Of a DNA stretch of 64,000 nt, positions 41,065-52,532 are shown piece by piece. A program made the position numbers and the translations under genes. The stretch is from Stenotrophomonas sp. BIO128-Bstrain (GTDB lineage Bacteria; Pseudomonadota; Gammaproteobacteria; Xanthomonadales; Xanthomonadaceae). The stretch is from NCBI RefSeq assembly GCF_030128875.1, contig NZ_CP124620.1:992001-1056000 (forward strand). Reading direction: 5' to 3'. How positions within the stretch are numbered: the stretch's first letter is position 1; each line of letters begins with the position of its first letter. The notes beneath the pieces are model-generated. The model made no database searches. It had not been told where the DNA came from and saw nothing but the letters and a program-made list of their open reading frames with translations.

Positions 41065-41148
41065 CCAACGGTTAATCGAGATTCCGGCGCAACCGCCCCG
41101 AAAGGGCGGTCGTGACGGACTGGACCGCTACCAGACAACGGAACCCGA

Positions 41149-43848
<2,700 letters not shown>

Positions 43849-43869
43849 GCCCCTGCGGCAGTGACACGG

Positions 43870-43896
43870 AAAACGCCGGCAGATGCCGGCGTTTTT
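43870..43896 (+). terminator. Rho-independent terminator of gyrA
   Basis: Stem AACGCCGGCA / TGCCGGCGTT with loop GA, flanked by A and T runs, 22 nt after the gyrA stop. Confidence 0.92.
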
Positions 43897-44048
43897 CGTT
43901 GTGGGGCAGGGAGATTGCACGCTTTCATCGTCGGCTGTGCCGACGCTGGCGGCTGCAGCAAAGAACGCGCAACGTTCACGACCCCGGTGGGATAAGAGCC
44001 GCGGGGCCGGCGGCAACGTCGGCGATCTTCGCGCTTCAGGAGAAACCG

Positions 44049-46541
44049 ATGTCCACCACGACGCAGACCCGCCGCCCCCGCCATTGGCTGGTGGCTGTGC
44101 TGGCAATTGTCATTCTGTTGCTGGGCGTTGTATTCACCGCGGGCGGCGCCTGGCTCGCCAGCCTCGGTGGTTCCTGGTACTACGTCCTGGCCGGCGTCGG
44201 CCTGCTGATCTCCGGCGTGCAGCTGTGGCGGGGCCGCTACAGCGGCGCGCTGTGGTTCGCGCTGGTGTTCGTCGGCACGCTGCTGTGGACGTGGTGGGAG
44301 TCGGGCAGCAACTATTGGCGCTGGGTGCCGCGCCTGGGCCTGATCGTGGCGATCGGCTTCGTGCTGTCGCTGCTGCTGCCGACGTTGGATCGTCCGGTGT
44401 CGCGCAAGGTCTCGCGGGGCATCGCCGGCGTGCTGGCGCTGGTGTTCGTTGCGGCCTTCACCCTGGCCTTCGTGCCACATGGTGTTACCGAGGCACAGGG
44501 CGCCTTCCCCGAACCGATGACCAGCACCGGCCTGGCACCCACGGCCGACGCGCCCCTGCAACCGGCCGACCGCCCGGTGGACGGCGACTGGGCCGCCTAT
44601 GGTCGGAACAACGCGGCAACGCGTTTCTCGCCGCTGCAGCAGATCACCCCGGACAACGTGGCCAAGCTTGAGCAGGCCTGGCTGTTCCGCACTGGCGACC
44701 TGCCGGAGAAGCGCTGGGGTGCGGAAACCACGCCGCTGAAGGTCGGCGACAGCCTCTACCTGTGCACCGCACGCAACCAACTGGTCGCGCTCAACGCCGC
44801 CGATGGCACCGAGCGCTGGCGTTACGACCCGAAGATCAAGGACAAGTCGATCCCGTACACCGCCGCCTGCCGTGGGGTCTCCTATTACGAAGTGCCGGCC
44901 ACCGCGCAGGATGCTGCATTCAATGACGTCGCAGCGGATCTCGCCGTCCCCAGCGGCGTGCCCGTGCTGACCCAGGTGCCGCGTGGCGCCTGTGCGGCGC
45001 GCATCATCGAAGGCACCCTGGATGGCCGCCTGATCGCGGTCGATGCCGCCACCGGCAAGCCGTGCGCCGGTTTCGGCAACAACGGCCAGGTCGACATCAC
45101 CGTGGGCATGGGCGACAGCCCGGCCGGCTATGTCTCCATCACCTCGCCGCCGGCGATCGTGCAGGGCGTGATCGTGACCGGCCACCAGGTGCTGGACGGT
45201 CAGCGCCGCGACGCGCCGTCCGGCGTGATCCAGGCCTACGATGCCGTCACCGGCAAACTGCGCTGGGCCTGGGACATGGTCCGCCCGGAGCGCAACGGCG
45301 CACCGCCGCCGGGTGAGACCTATACCCGCGGCACCCCCAACATGTGGACCACTGCGACCGGCGACGACGAACTTGGGCTGGTCTACCTGCCGATGGGCAA
45401 CTCGGCCGGCGATTACTGGAGTGGCTCGCGCACCAAAAACGAAAACCGTTACGCCACCTCGCTGGTGGCGATCGACGTCAACACCGGCAAGCCGGCCTGG
45501 CACTTCCAGGCGGTGCGCAAGGACGTCTGGGATTACGACATGGGCTCGCAGGCGACCCTGATCGATTATCCGACCGCCGCCGGCAAAGTCCCGGCCCTGC
45601 TGCTGCCGACCAAGCAGGGCGACATGTACATCCTCGACCGTCGCACCGGCAGGCTGCTGACCCCAGCCGAAGAGCGCAAGGTGCCCACGGGCGGCGTCGA
45701 GCCGGAACAGCGCTCGCCCACCCAGCTGTTCTCGCTGTATCACACGCTGCGCAAGCCGGACCTCACCGAGCGCGACATGTGGGGCATGACCCCGATCGAC
45801 CAGCTGGTCTGCCGCATCCAGTTCCGCAAGGCCAGTTACGAAGGTTTCTACACGCCGCCGACCGCGGACCGTCATTCCATCGAGTATCCCGGCTACAACG
45901 GGGGCTCGGACTGGGGCAGCGTGGCCGTGGATCCGCGCCGTGGCGTGATCGTTGCCAACTACAACGACATGCCCAACTACAACCGGCTGGTGCCGCGCGA
46001 GAAGGCGGACAAACTGGGGTGGCTGCCGCGCGAGGATGTGACCGCCGACAAGGGCGGCGCCGAAGGCGCGGGCGATCCGCAGGTGGGCACGCCGTACGCC
46101 ATCGACGTCAACGCCGGCTGGCGCCTGCCGTTCACCAAGCTGCTGTGCAAGCAGCCGCCCTACGGTGGCATCCGCGCGGTCGACCTGCGTACCGGCAAGA
46201 CCCTGTGGGACCGCCCGTTCGGCAGCGCCCGCGGCAATGGGCCGTTCGGCATCCGCTCCGGCCTGCCGATCGAGATCGGTACGCCCAACAACGGTGGTTC
46301 GGTGGTCACGGCCAGCGGCCTGATCTTCATCGCCGCGGCGACCGATGATCTGCTGCGCGCGATCGACCTGAAAACCGGCAAGGAACTCTGGCATGCCAAG
46401 CTGCCGGCCGGCGGCCAGGCCAACCCGATGATCTACGAGTTCGGTGGGCGCCAGTACGTGGTCATCATGGCCGGTGGTCATCACTTCATGGAAACCCCGG
46501 CCGGCGATTACGTGATCGCCTACGCGTTGCCGAAGGGGTGA
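44049..46541 (+). CDS. gcd: Membrane-bound PQQ-dependent glucose dehydrogenase
   Basis: An 830-residue quinoprotein that oxidises glucose to gluconolactone in the periplasm and passes electrons to ubiquinone. The first 150 or so residues hold five membrane segments, as in E. coli Gcd. The rest is a PQQ beta-propeller: DWAAYGRNNAATRFSPLQQI, GTPNMWTTATGDDELGLVYL, NGGSDWGSVAVDPRRG and AGGQANPMIYEFGGRQYVVI. The ATG at 44049 has AGGAG 7 nt upstream. No pqq biosynthesis genes are in the window. It is monocistronic after the gyrA terminator. Confidence 0.95.
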   Translation: MSTTTQTRRPRHWLVAVLAIVILLLGVVFTAGGAWLASLGGSWYYVLAGVGLLISGVQLWRGRYSGALWFALVFVGTLLWTWWESGSNYWRWVPRLGLIVAIGFVLSLLLPTLDRPVSRKVSRGIAGVLALVFVAAFTLAFVPHGVTEAQGAFPEPMTSTGLAPTADAPLQPADRPVDGDWAAYGRNNAATRFSPLQQITPDNVAKLEQAWLFRTGDLPEKRWGAETTPLKVGDSLYLCTARNQLVALNAADGTERWRYDPKIKDKSIPYTAACRGVSYYEVPATAQDAAFNDVAADLAVPSGVPVLTQVPRGACAARIIEGTLDGRLIAVDAATGKPCAGFGNNGQVDITVGMGDSPAGYVSITSPPAIVQGVIVTGHQVLDGQRRDAPSGVIQAYDAVTGKLRWAWDMVRPERNGAPPPGETYTRGTPNMWTTATGDDELGLVYLPMGNSAGDYWSGSRTKNENRYATSLVAIDVNTGKPAWHFQAVRKDVWDYDMGSQATLIDYPTAAGKVPALLLPTKQGDMYILDRRTGRLLTPAEERKVPTGGVEPEQRSPTQLFSLYHTLRKPDLTERDMWGMTPIDQLVCRIQFRKASYEGFYTPPTADRHSIEYPGYNGGSDWGSVAVDPRRGVIVANYNDMPNYNRLVPREKADKLGWLPREDVTADKGGAEGAGDPQVGTPYAIDVNAGWRLPFTKLLCKQPPYGGIRAVDLRTGKTLWDRPFGSARGNGPFGIRSGLPIEIGTPNNGGSVVTASGLIFIAAATDDLLRAIDLKTGKELWHAKLPAGGQANPMIYEFGGRQYVVIMAGGHHFMETPAGDYVIAYALPKG

Positions 46542-46582
46542 GGGACGCCGCGTCGGATGTGGCCGGCGTTCCATTGACGCAA

Positions 46583-46601
46583 GGCCGGGCAGCGCCCGGC
46601 C
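46583..46601. other. Hairpin 3' of gcd, near the RAYT relic
   Basis: GGCCGGGC-AGC-GCCCGGCC, an 8-bp GC stem without a T tract or GTAG head. It could be a worn REP copy or a weak terminator. Confidence 0.45.
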
Positions 46602-46698
46602 GCTCGTTGCGCGACTACAGCGCTTCCCGCAGAAATCTGACAACGGGCCGCGTTCTCTCCCGGTGAGCCTGGACGGCACGCACTGCCATGCTGGCCGG

Positions 46699-46977
46699 AT
46701 GCCGAGTTCCTCTGTTCGATATGGGCGATGTCCGCTGTTAAATGCCTGCTACATCGTCACCGCTGTCGCCACCCATCAATTCCCGCTGTTTCATCATCAC
46801 GGTAATGCGCAGGATGTCGCGCGCTGGCTGCGTGCTTCCGATGCGGAAAGGCGCACGGAATCTTTCGCCTGGGCCATCATGCCCGACCGCGTGCATTGGC
46901 TGTCCCTCCCGATGCGGGCGGGGCTGGCCAGCGGTCTGCATGGCTATCCGTTTTCGTGGTGCCGCTGGCCGGTCTGA
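46699..46977 (+). pseudogene. REP-associated tyrosine transposase (RAYT), internally deleted relic
   Basis: A 92-residue frame that joins the two ends of a RAYT (Y1/IS200-like transposase). The N-terminal part YGRCPLLNACYIVTAVATHQ and PLF match the usual RAYT opening. AWAIMPDRVHWLSLP corresponds to the metal-binding motif PDHVHWL, but the first His of HxH is Arg. The sequence then jumps to MRAGLASGLHGYPFSWCRW, the normal C-terminal NPxRAGL...YPF segment. The middle, roughly 60 residues including the catalytic tyrosine region, is missing. It cannot be an active transposase. RAYTs mobilise REP sequences, so this relic fits the SMAG repeats in the window. The start is taken at 46699; an ATG-less extension upstream is possible. 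Confidence 0.75.
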
Positions 46978-47006
46978 ATGGTGACGGGGCCGCCGCGCCG
47001 ACGGTG

Positions 47007-47399
47007 CTACGCCGGGACCCGCACCATCTTCCGCATCAGATGCTCGACCACGCCTGTCGGCTCTGCGGTACGGCCCACGTGCGTGCTCGACATCTGCACC
47101 ACCGAGCTGCGCTTGGCGGTGAGGAAATGGAAACGTGCACGCGCAGGCAGCTGCGCGATCGGCCCGGCGTTCGCGTCACCGCGGCAGATCGCCACGATCG
47201 CATCCAGCCACGGCTGCAGGCCCTCGATATCCAGCGTCGGCGCGAAGGCACGCAGCCGCTCCACATCCAGCTCGATCGCCGCTTCCAGGTGCTTTGCGCC
47301 CGGGCAGGACACGATCACCCCGACGTTGATGAATTCCTCGCGCTCCACGCGGGGCACTACGCGGATCACCGCATAGTCATAGGTGTGCAGTGTGGGCAC
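47007..47399 (-). CDS. DUF3037 protein, partner of the HipA-like kinase
   Basis: A 130-residue protein matching DUF3037: TYDYAVIRVVPRVEREEFIN, VGVIVSCPGAKHLEA and the C-terminal FHFLTAKRSSVVQMSSTHVG. No activity is established. The start is GTG at 47399: a full AGGAGG lies 7 nt upstream, and the protein then begins with the family core. It overlaps the 3' end of the HipA-like gene by 23 nt, so the two are translated from one message. DUF3037 genes commonly sit next to HipA-like kinases, which suggests a two-protein unit. Confidence 0.85.
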   Translation of the reverse strand: MPTLHTYDYAVIRVVPRVEREEFINVGVIVSCPGAKHLEAAIELDVERLRAFAPTLDIEGLQPWLDAIVAICRGDANAGPIAQLPARARFHFLTAKRSSVVQMSSTHVGRTAEPTGVVEHLMRKMVRVPA

Positions 47400-48153
47400 G
47401 GACGGCCTCCTGTACAAAAGCCGCGCGTACGCGAAGGCGGTGTTGCAGATAATCGATATACGCCTGGCGGTAAGCCGCCGGGCTGTCGAAGGCGGGTTCG
47501 TCCACCAGCCAGCTGTCCGGCACCAGGCCGACGATCCGCTCGATTTCGGCATCCGGCAGCATCACCGCGAGCGCAGAATCCACTTCGGCAATCTGCGTGG
47601 CGAAGGGCAGCAGTACATGATCGCGGATCAGCACGAACGGCTTACTGCAGGCCTCCCCGGCGCTGGCCCAGTCGTGATGGAAATACATCGCTGCGCCATG
47701 GTCGATCAGGTACAGCCTGCGATGCCAGACCATCAGGTTGGGATTGCGCGCGGTGCGGTCCACGTTGCTGGTGAAGGCATCGAACCACACGATCTTCGAG
47801 GCCAGCTCGGCATCGGGCTGCATGGCCGCCGGGTCGTAGTTGATCGCCCCGGGCAGGTAATCACTGCCGAGGTTCAGGCCCTCGCTGGCACGGATCAGAT
47901 CCTGGATTTCCGGGTCCGGTTCGGTCCGGGCGAACTCGCGGTCGAGCTCCACGAACACGATCTCGGGGATCGGCAGGCCGAGCGTGCGGGCGATCTCGCC
48001 GGCGATCAGTTCGGCGATCAGGGCCTTCGGCCCTTGGCCAGCGCCACGGAATTTGAGCACCACCATGCCGTCGTCGTCGGTCTCGACTACGGCGGGCAGG
48101 GAGCCGCCTTCGCGCAGCGGGGTGACATATCGGAGGGCGTGCACGGTTCGCAT
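47377..48153 (-). CDS. HipA-like kinase-fold protein
   Basis: A 258-residue protein of the HipA-like family (HipA_2 type), smaller than E. coli HipA (440). Kinase features are a candidate ATP lysine K34 in MVVLKFRGAG, a catalytic-loop-like NVDRTARNPNL (D132, N137), and LYLIDHGAAMYF (D151, in place of DFG). No HipB-type DNA-binding antitoxin is adjacent; instead the overlapping downstream gene encodes DUF3037. The ATG at 48153 gives MRTVHALRYVTPL. It is divergent from the S9 peptidase gene. The target of the predicted phosphotransfer is unknown, and calling it a toxin would go beyond the evidence. Confidence 0.85.
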   Translation of the reverse strand: MRTVHALRYVTPLREGGSLPAVVETDDDGMVVLKFRGAGQGPKALIAELIAGEIARTLGLPIPEIVFVELDREFARTEPDPEIQDLIRASEGLNLGSDYLPGAINYDPAAMQPDAELASKIVWFDAFTSNVDRTARNPNLMVWHRRLYLIDHGAAMYFHHDWASAGEACSKPFVLIRDHVLLPFATQIAEVDSALAVMLPDAEIERIVGLVPDSWLVDEPAFDSPAAYRQAYIDYLQHRLRVRAAFVQEAVRAHTAHL

Positions 48154-48260
48154 GGGGCATTCTAGCCGGGCCAAGGCCGGGCGTGACGCGTAAGGGGGCG
48201 CTACCCGGCACGGTGGAGCGCCTCGCTTTGCAGTGTCGGGCGGTTGGCCCTTCCGGCCCA

Positions 48261-48288
48261 TTCACACCGGTCCCGGCGGTGCTAGATT
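48261..48288 (+). promoter_or_regulatory. Promoter of the S9 peptidase gene
   Basis: TTCACA (48261-48266) and TAGATT (48283-48288) with a 16-nt spacer, 50 nt before the ATG. Confidence 0.5.
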
Positions 48289-48338
48289 CGGGTCATGCCC
48301 CTGTTGCGGGCATTCGTTGACACTGCAAGGGGATAAGG

Positions 48339-50810
48339 ATGCTGATCCGTCGTACTTCGCTGGCTGCGGCCGTTGCCGTTGCCACCTTCGGGCTGCTGCT
48401 CGCTGCACCGGCCTTTGCCGGTTACGCCACGCCGCCGGAGAGCCTGCTCAAGGTGCTCAAGGCACCGCCGCCGCCGACGCCCAGCGTCGACCCGACTGGC
48501 CAGCGCCTGCTGCTGACCACCACGCAGACCTATCCGTCGATCACCCGCGTCGCCCAGCCGTATCTGAAGCTGGCCGGCGTGCGTCTGGAGCCGAAGAACC
48601 GCAGCCGCCACGACACCCCGGGTGGTTATGGCATTCCACCGTGCGTGGGCGACTTCACCGTGGTCGATACCGCCAGTGGCCGCTCCACCAAGGTCGCCTT
48701 GCCCGGCGGGTGCGCCGGCATGGCGCAGTGGTCGGCCGACGGCCAACGCTTCGCGTTCCAGAACGTGGTCGATGACAGCGTGCAGCTGTGGATCGGTGAT
48801 GCGGTCACTGGCCAGGTCCGCCAGGTGCCCAACGTCGCGCTGAACCCGATCTTCGGCAGCACCGTGCAGTGGCTCGGCGGCAGCCAGCAGCTGTTGGTCA
48901 AGCTGGTGCCTGCCAAGCAGGGACCGGCGCCGAGCGCCGAAGGTGCGATCGGCCCGGACATCCAGGAGTCGCTGGGCACAGCCGGTGAGAGCAGCACCTA
49001 CGAAGCCCGCGATACGCTGACCAGTGCCTACGATGAAGCGCTGTTCGCCTATTACGGCCAGTCGCAGCTGGCGGTGGTGGATACCGCCTCCAACACCGTG
49101 CGCACCGTCGGTGCCCCGGCGCTGCTGGACAGCATCGGGGCCGCCCCGGATGGCGTGCATGTGCTGACCACAACACTCAAGGCGCCGTTCTCGCATGCGG
49201 TGACCTACCAGCGTTTCGCCAATGACGTGGCCGTGCTGGATATCGCCAGCGGCCGCAGCACGCCGATCGCCAGCCTGCCGCTGGCCGACCGCGTGCCGGT
49301 GCACGGCGTGCCGGAAGGCCCGCGCGATTTCGATTGGCGCGCCACCGATCCGGCCACGCTGGTCTATGCCGAAGCCCTGGACAAGGGCGACTGGAAAGTC
49401 ACGGTTCCGCATCGTGATCGCGTGCTGATGCTCAAAGCCCCGTTCACCGCCAAGCCCACCGAGATCGCCCGCACCGCGCAGCGTTTCGAAGGCCTGGCCT
49501 GGACCGCGCAGCCGGACGTTGCCTTCCTCGACGAGAACGACGAGAACCGCCACTGGCGCCAGACCCGCATCGTCAACGTCGACAACCCCAAGCAGGAGGG
49601 CCGGCTGCTGTGGGATCTCTCCAGTGATGAGCTGTACGAGGACCCGGGCAGTTTCGTGTACCAGCGCCTGCCCAACGGCGCCTACGTGGTGCGTCAGGAA
49701 GGCAACACGGTCTTCCTGCGCGGGCAGGGCTCTTCGCCGCAGGGGGATCGGCCCTTCCTGGATGCGCTCAGCCTCCGCAGCCTGAAGACGGAGCGTCTTT
49801 TCCGCAGCGATGCCGATGCCTACGAGCAGTTCATCGGCTTCAGCGCCATCCCGGGCCACCTGCTCACGTGGCACCAGTCGGTGACCGATGCGCCGAATGC
49901 GTTCGTGCGCCTGCTTGGCGAGGACGTCGCCGACGCCAAGCCGGGCGAAGCGCAGGTCGTGTCCAAGCCGGCCGCGTTGACCCACCTGGTGGATCCGACG
50001 CCGGAAGTGCGCCAGATCCAGAAGCGCCTGGTCACCTACAAGCGTGCCGACGGCGTGGATCTGTCGTTCACCCTGTACACCCCGCCGGGGTACAAGGAGG
50101 GCCAGCGCGTGCCGGCGATCCTGTATGCCTACCCGGCCGATTTCGCCAACGCGGCACAGGCGGGGCAGGTGTCCGGTTCGCAGCAGACTTTCACCCGTCT
50201 GGCGCCGTACCGGCTGATGCTGCTGGCCGGCTACGCGATCATCGACAACGCCTCGTTCCCCATCGTCGGCGACCCCAAAACCGCCTACAACACGTATCTG
50301 GAACAGCTGGAGGCCGATGCCAAAGCCGCGGTGGACAAGGCGGTGGACCTGGGCGTGGTCGACCGCAACCGGATCGGCGTCACCGGCCACAGCCATGGCG
50401 GCCTGATGACCGCCAACCTGATCGCGCATACCGACCTGTTCAAGGCCGGCGTCGCCACCAGCGGCTCGTACAACAAGACGTTTACGCCGTTCGGGTTCCA
50501 GAACGAGCGTCGCTCGGTGTGGCAGGCGCAGGACGTGTACCTGAAGGCGTCGCCGTTCTTCTACGCGGACAAAATCAAGCTGCCGCTGCTGCTGGTCCAC
50601 GGCGAGGATGATGCCAACCCGGGCACCGAGCCGTTCCAGTCGCGCAAGCTGTTCCAGGCGATCCGCGGCAATGGCGGCACCACCCGCCTGGTGATGCTGC
50701 CGCACGAACCGCATTGGTACACCGCACTGGAATCCAATGAGCAGCTAGTGTCGGAAATGCTGAGCTGGTTCGACACCTATGTGAAGAATGCGCCGCCGGC
50801 CAAACGCTGA
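48339..50810 (+). CDS. Secreted S9-family prolyl oligopeptidase-like serine peptidase
   Basis: An 823-residue protein with a signal peptide (residues 1-27, LAAAVAVATFGLLLAAPAFA). An N-terminal beta-propeller is followed by an alpha/beta-hydrolase domain. The nucleophile lies in GVTGHSHGGLMTANL, the acid in LLVHGEDDANPGTEPFQS, and the histidine in LPHEPHWYTALES. This resembles the S9D glutamyl endopeptidase-like group. It probably degrades peptides in the periplasm or outside the cell. It is monocistronic: its own promoter lies upstream and a terminator follows. Confidence 0.93.
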   Translation: MLIRRTSLAAAVAVATFGLLLAAPAFAGYATPPESLLKVLKAPPPPTPSVDPTGQRLLLTTTQTYPSITRVAQPYLKLAGVRLEPKNRSRHDTPGGYGIPPCVGDFTVVDTASGRSTKVALPGGCAGMAQWSADGQRFAFQNVVDDSVQLWIGDAVTGQVRQVPNVALNPIFGSTVQWLGGSQQLLVKLVPAKQGPAPSAEGAIGPDIQESLGTAGESSTYEARDTLTSAYDEALFAYYGQSQLAVVDTASNTVRTVGAPALLDSIGAAPDGVHVLTTTLKAPFSHAVTYQRFANDVAVLDIASGRSTPIASLPLADRVPVHGVPEGPRDFDWRATDPATLVYAEALDKGDWKVTVPHRDRVLMLKAPFTAKPTEIARTAQRFEGLAWTAQPDVAFLDENDENRHWRQTRIVNVDNPKQEGRLLWDLSSDELYEDPGSFVYQRLPNGAYVVRQEGNTVFLRGQGSSPQGDRPFLDALSLRSLKTERLFRSDADAYEQFIGFSAIPGHLLTWHQSVTDAPNAFVRLLGEDVADAKPGEAQVVSKPAALTHLVDPTPEVRQIQKRLVTYKRADGVDLSFTLYTPPGYKEGQRVPAILYAYPADFANAAQAGQVSGSQQTFTRLAPYRLMLLAGYAIIDNASFPIVGDPKTAYNTYLEQLEADAKAAVDKAVDLGVVDRNRIGVTGHSHGGLMTANLIAHTDLFKAGVATSGSYNKTFTPFGFQNERRSVWQAQDVYLKASPFFYADKIKLPLLLVHGEDDANPGTEPFQSRKLFQAIRGNGGTTRLVMLPHEPHWYTALESNEQLVSEMLSWFDTYVKNAPPAKR

Positions 50811-50861
50811 GCCGAGGCATCGGTAACGTCGGCTGCCCTCGGCATCGCCTGGCATCAGAGT

Positions 50862-50891
50862 AACGGCCGCCCGTGATGGGCGGCCGTTTTT
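50862..50891 (+). terminator. Rho-independent terminator of the S9 peptidase gene
   Basis: Stem AACGGCCGCCC / GGGCGGCCGTT with loop GTGAT, followed by a T run, 51 nt after the stop. Confidence 0.9.
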
Positions 50892-50946
50892 ACATACAAG
50901 GCCGGCCGCAGCCTTACACTGCCGAAAAACGCACAAGGACGTGAGC

Positions 50947-51390
50947 ATGGACATCCACGCTTGGGGACCGACGGTCAGCGGTGTCGCTGGCGGCCTGATC
51001 GCAACGTGGCTGGTGGCGTACTGGGCGAGGGGGTTGCAGACGCACTACCGTGGCTGGTCCCGGGCCGCCCTGCGGCGCCGTCACCGGACCACGATCTGGA
51101 CCGCCAACATCCTGCTCTTCGTGGGACTGCTGGGGGGGCTGGCCTTGTACCCGCTGGGTGGATTCACCAGCAACGATCACCGCCCGGCATTCCTGGCGTT
51201 CGGGCTCGCCTCGTTGTTGCCCCTCTCTGCGCTGGTCATCATTCCGTTTCTGACCGGCCGAAGCGTGCGGGAGTCGTTCGTCGCGTTCGCGCTCGGCCAG
51301 GGCGCGCCGGTATGGGCAACGTATCTGCCGCTGGCAGGCGGCCTGGTCTGCCTCGTCGTGGCGATGGTGGGCTTTGTTCCTGGTGGCTGA
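50947..51390 (+). CDS. Four-helix membrane protein, unknown function
   Basis: A 147-residue protein with hydrophobic segments at about residues 9-26 (SGVAGGLIATWLVAYWA), 53-72 (TANILLFVGLLGGLALY), 84-104 (FLAFGLASLLPLSALVIIPF) and 123-145. No family is recognised. The ATG at 50947 has AAGGA 7 nt upstream; a GTG two codons earlier is an alternative. Confidence 0.7.
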   Translation: MDIHAWGPTVSGVAGGLIATWLVAYWARGLQTHYRGWSRAALRRRHRTTIWTANILLFVGLLGGLALYPLGGFTSNDHRPAFLAFGLASLLPLSALVIIPFLTGRSVRESFVAFALGQGAPVWATYLPLAGGLVCLVVAMVGFVPGG

Positions 51391-51477
51391 TGAGGCGTGA
51401 CTTATGAGACCGGCCATCCCGGTGCCAGCACGGGGGCGCTCGCGCGTTCTATGCTGTGCAGCCCCGCCTTCGATGTA

Positions 51478-51816
51478 ATGCCGATGAAATCCGTGTTCCT
51501 GGCGTTGTTGCTGCTGTTGTCTGCTGGCCACGTCCTCGCGGCGGAGACGCCCGAATTGCCACCATCGTGGACCGCGATCGGCGTCACCGTCGGCATGCCA
51601 TACGCGCAGGCCAAAGCGCTGTTGCTCGAGGCAGGGTGGGTCGCCGAAGCGCCCGACAACGAGGGCGACCCCAGCTTCGCCGCGCATCCGGAGGTGGATT
51701 GCGGGCAGGGCTGGGACGCGATCTGCTCGGCAGGATTCAGCCGCAAAAACGAGGCTTATGGGCTGGTACTGACGCCCACCGATGATGGCAACCTGCGCGT
51801 GCAGGGCGTCTTCTGA
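51478..51816 (+). CDS. Small exported protein, unknown function
   Basis: A 112-residue protein with a signal peptide (MPMKSVFLALLLLLSAGHVL, cleavage near LAAE). The mature part has GVTVGMPYAQAKALLLEAGW, then an acidic loop and a Cys pair (VDCGQGWDAICSAGF) that could form a disulfide. The layout is that of a small periplasmic protein. ATG 51484 is an alternative start. It lies 14 nt before the HAD hydrolase gene. Confidence 0.7.
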   Translation: MPMKSVFLALLLLLSAGHVLAAETPELPPSWTAIGVTVGMPYAQAKALLLEAGWVAEAPDNEGDPSFAAHPEVDCGQGWDAICSAGFSRKNEAYGLVLTPTDDGNLRVQGVF

Positions 51817-51830
51817 ACGGAGTGACACGG

Positions 51831-52448
51831 ATGTCCGAACGTACCGTAGTGGTCTTCGATTTCGATCTGACGCTGACCCGCTGGGAGACCGCCAGCCGGT
51901 TCTTCAAAACGCTGCTGCGGCGCCAGCCATGGCGGATCGCCGGGGTGCTGCTGGCACTGCCGGTGCTGGTTCCGCTCTGGGCACTGCCGCGCACGCGCCG
52001 GCGGCCGGTGCGCTTTGCGGTCTGGATGGCCACCTTCGGACGCAGCCGTGAGGCGCTGGTGGCGCTGGCGGTCGCGCATGCCGACGAGGTGTTCGCAGGA
52101 CCGGAGCCGGTGTTCCTGGCGCAGGGCGTGGAACGACTGCGTCAGCATCTGGCGCAGGGCGACGAGGTCGTCATCGCCACCGGCTGCTGGGAGCCGCTCG
52201 CACGTGCGCTGCTTGAGCGCGAAGGTCTGCAGGACGTGCCGCTGGTCGCCTCGACATTGCGGCCGTTCCTGGGCGGGTGGATCAGCGAGCACCATTGTCT
52301 TGGCGAGAACAAGATTCCGATGCTGACCGAACGTGGCTATCCGCCGCCGTGGCGCATCGCCTATACCGATCATCGCGCCGACCTCCCGCTGCTGCGCAAC
52401 AGCGAGCAGTGGTATCTGGTCAGCCCGGGGAAACGTGCCTGCGCGTGA
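51831..52448 (+). CDS. HAD-superfamily phosphatase
   Basis: A 205-residue HAD phosphatase of the SerB-like (IB) type. Motif I is VVFDFDLTLTRWE (D10, D12), motif II is VIATGCWEPLARA, and motif III/IV is ENKIPMLTERG followed by YTDHRADLPLL. A hydrophobic cap segment (IAGVLLALPVLVPLWALP) could contact the membrane. The substrate is unknown. ATG 51831 has GGAG 7 nt upstream; it is probably translated with the preceding exported protein. Confidence 0.85.
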   Translation: MSERTVVVFDFDLTLTRWETASRFFKTLLRRQPWRIAGVLLALPVLVPLWALPRTRRRPVRFAVWMATFGRSREALVALAVAHADEVFAGPEPVFLAQGVERLRQHLAQGDEVVIATGCWEPLARALLEREGLQDVPLVASTLRPFLGGWISEHHCLGENKIPMLTERGYPPPWRIAYTDHRADLPLLRNSEQWYLVSPGKRACA

Positions 52449-52532
52449 TCGAGCAGGCGATGATGACGAAGGCGGACATCCTGCCGTGGCGCGCAGCCTG
52501 ACCGCTGGGATGCCCGGTCGGGGTGCGCCGCC

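Noticed and set aside
47377..48153. Classical HipBA toxin-antitoxin system
   Set aside because: There is no HipB-like DNA-binding gene next to it and the kinase protein is much shorter than HipA; only the HipA-like fold is claimed.
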